Source of the DNA: Agarophyton chilense
Lineage: Eukaryota > Rhodophyta > Florideophyceae > Gracilariales > Gracilariaceae
NCBI GenBank assembly: GCA_030374765.1
Contig: JARGXX010000093.1
Coordinates: 62,001 to 126,000 of the forward strand
Length of the DNA: 64,000 bases
Reading direction: 5' to 3'
The notes under the pieces were generated by a model that saw nothing but the letters and a program-made list of their open reading frames with translations, was not told the DNA's origin and searched no databases. The translations under genes and the position numbers were made by a program. Below, piece after piece: positions 63,379 to 64,000 of the stretch (position 1 is the first letter of the stretch; the number at the start of each line of letters is the position of its first letter).

Positions 63379-64000
63379 TGTAACGCAATGACGGGTGGGC
63401 CAGCGTACGGGTCTCGACCCGTGGTAGCGTGGTTGAGCGGGTCTTAAGGTTCGAATCCTTGACGGCGGCACTCCCAGAGTACTTGGTGCAATGGGCTGGC
63501 GTTTACTGCGTAGTCCTACAGGTTGGAGCTACGGAAACGATGGCTTGAAGACGAAAGGGTGTAACTAATATACCAAAAGGGGTTATTTAGTATCCTAACG
63601 GTGCCTACCTTACTCGAAGGGAAAAGCGTCACTCGAGCCAAGTAAATAGTACTGGCGAGGCGCTGGGATCTCCTTGGCACTGTAATGCTAATCTATTACA
63701 CTAAAAAAAAATAATAATAATCTAAATCAGTCCAGCTGAGGTCGGTCAGTTCACGCGGCATATGTCAGTTCCCTCAGGGCCCGGCGGCTTACAATGCTCA
63801 ACCGTTATCGTTTCTCCTTCCCATATCTCCCTCCTTAGAATTCGACTGTCACGGCGAAGTCCAGATGGCCTCATGATAGACCCAGGGGACGCGAGCACTT
63901 CGTTGCTTCCGATACCATAGGGCGCAACAGGACGTCTCGTCGTCATCGCCTGCGGGGATGCAGGGAAGCGTGAGCTGACCATTGGCGCCGAAGGGCAATT
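63379..64000 (+). repeat. Dispersed repeat R, copy 2 (continues past the window)
   Basis: This is the mate of 24001-24640, with the same TGTAACGCAATGAC start and several conserved blocks including CAGGGCCCGGCGGCTTA. It truncates the transposase to its left. Confidence 0.75.
63421..63470 (+). other. tRNA-like promoter boxes in repeat R, copy 2
   Basis: GTAGCGTGGTTGAGCGGGTC resembles the D arm of a class II (Leu/Ser) tRNA and is followed by the B box GGTTCGAATCC (63448-63458). The anticodon arm is missing, as in copy 1. The boxes are better preserved than much of the rest of the repeat. Confidence 0.5.

Overview
The window is eukaryotic nuclear DNA that is dense in transposable elements, with a few single-exon host genes. 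The host genes have no visible introns. The repeats are chromodomain Ty3/gypsy retroelements, CACTA-like, piggyBac and PIF/Harbinger-type DNA transposons. There are also decayed copies of a starch-phosphorylating dikinase, a corrinoid-binding protein and a WD-repeat protein. This combination fits a multicellular red alga of the Chondrus type; that is inference from gene content, not a database match.

Layout, left half. Positions 1-17128 are one plus-strand chromovirus fossil (element A). Its 5' LTR is cut by the window edge and its 3' LTR ends at 17128. An 8.7-kb CACTA-like DNA transposon (about 821-9550) sits inside its gag region and carries a long open transposase plus two unrecognised proteins. 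Element A itself lies in a piggyBac transposase gene (minus, 17129-18722). From 18.7 to 22.5 kb the DNA is AT-rich with short dispersed motifs and no convincing gene. From 22.6 to 35.4 kb is a graveyard: a transposase-like remnant, a dispersed repeat with a tRNA-like promoter (24001), a C-terminal fragment of phosphoglucan water dikinase (27.2 kb), a zinc metallopeptidase-like copy (28.5 kb), a BtuF-like corrinoid-binding copy (30.3 kb), a nearly whole Harbinger transposase (33 kb) and a WD-repeat fragment (34.7 kb).

Right half. Positions 35447-47228 are a second, minus-strand chromovirus fossil (element B) with both LTRs, gag, pol, a chromodomain and an extra open region on the opposite strand between pol and the 3' LTR. 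To its right is a second Harbinger transposase split by a solo LTR. From 50.4 to 60.1 kb is the only host-gene-like block: an orphan two-pass membrane protein, an alpha/beta hydrolase, and a divergent pair of paralogous orphan proteins sharing a 119-residue C-terminal module. The last 4 kb hold a decayed accessory gene, another solo LTR, a DDE transposase remnant and a second copy of the tRNA-like repeat.

The order of events can be partly read. Harbinger and piggyBac genes were hit by LTR elements. Element A was then itself hit by the CACTA-like element, so the latter is among the youngest arrivals. Its transposase frame is uninterrupted. Most host-gene copies are truncated or carry one or two lesions, as expected of duplicated pieces stranded in repeats rather than working loci.
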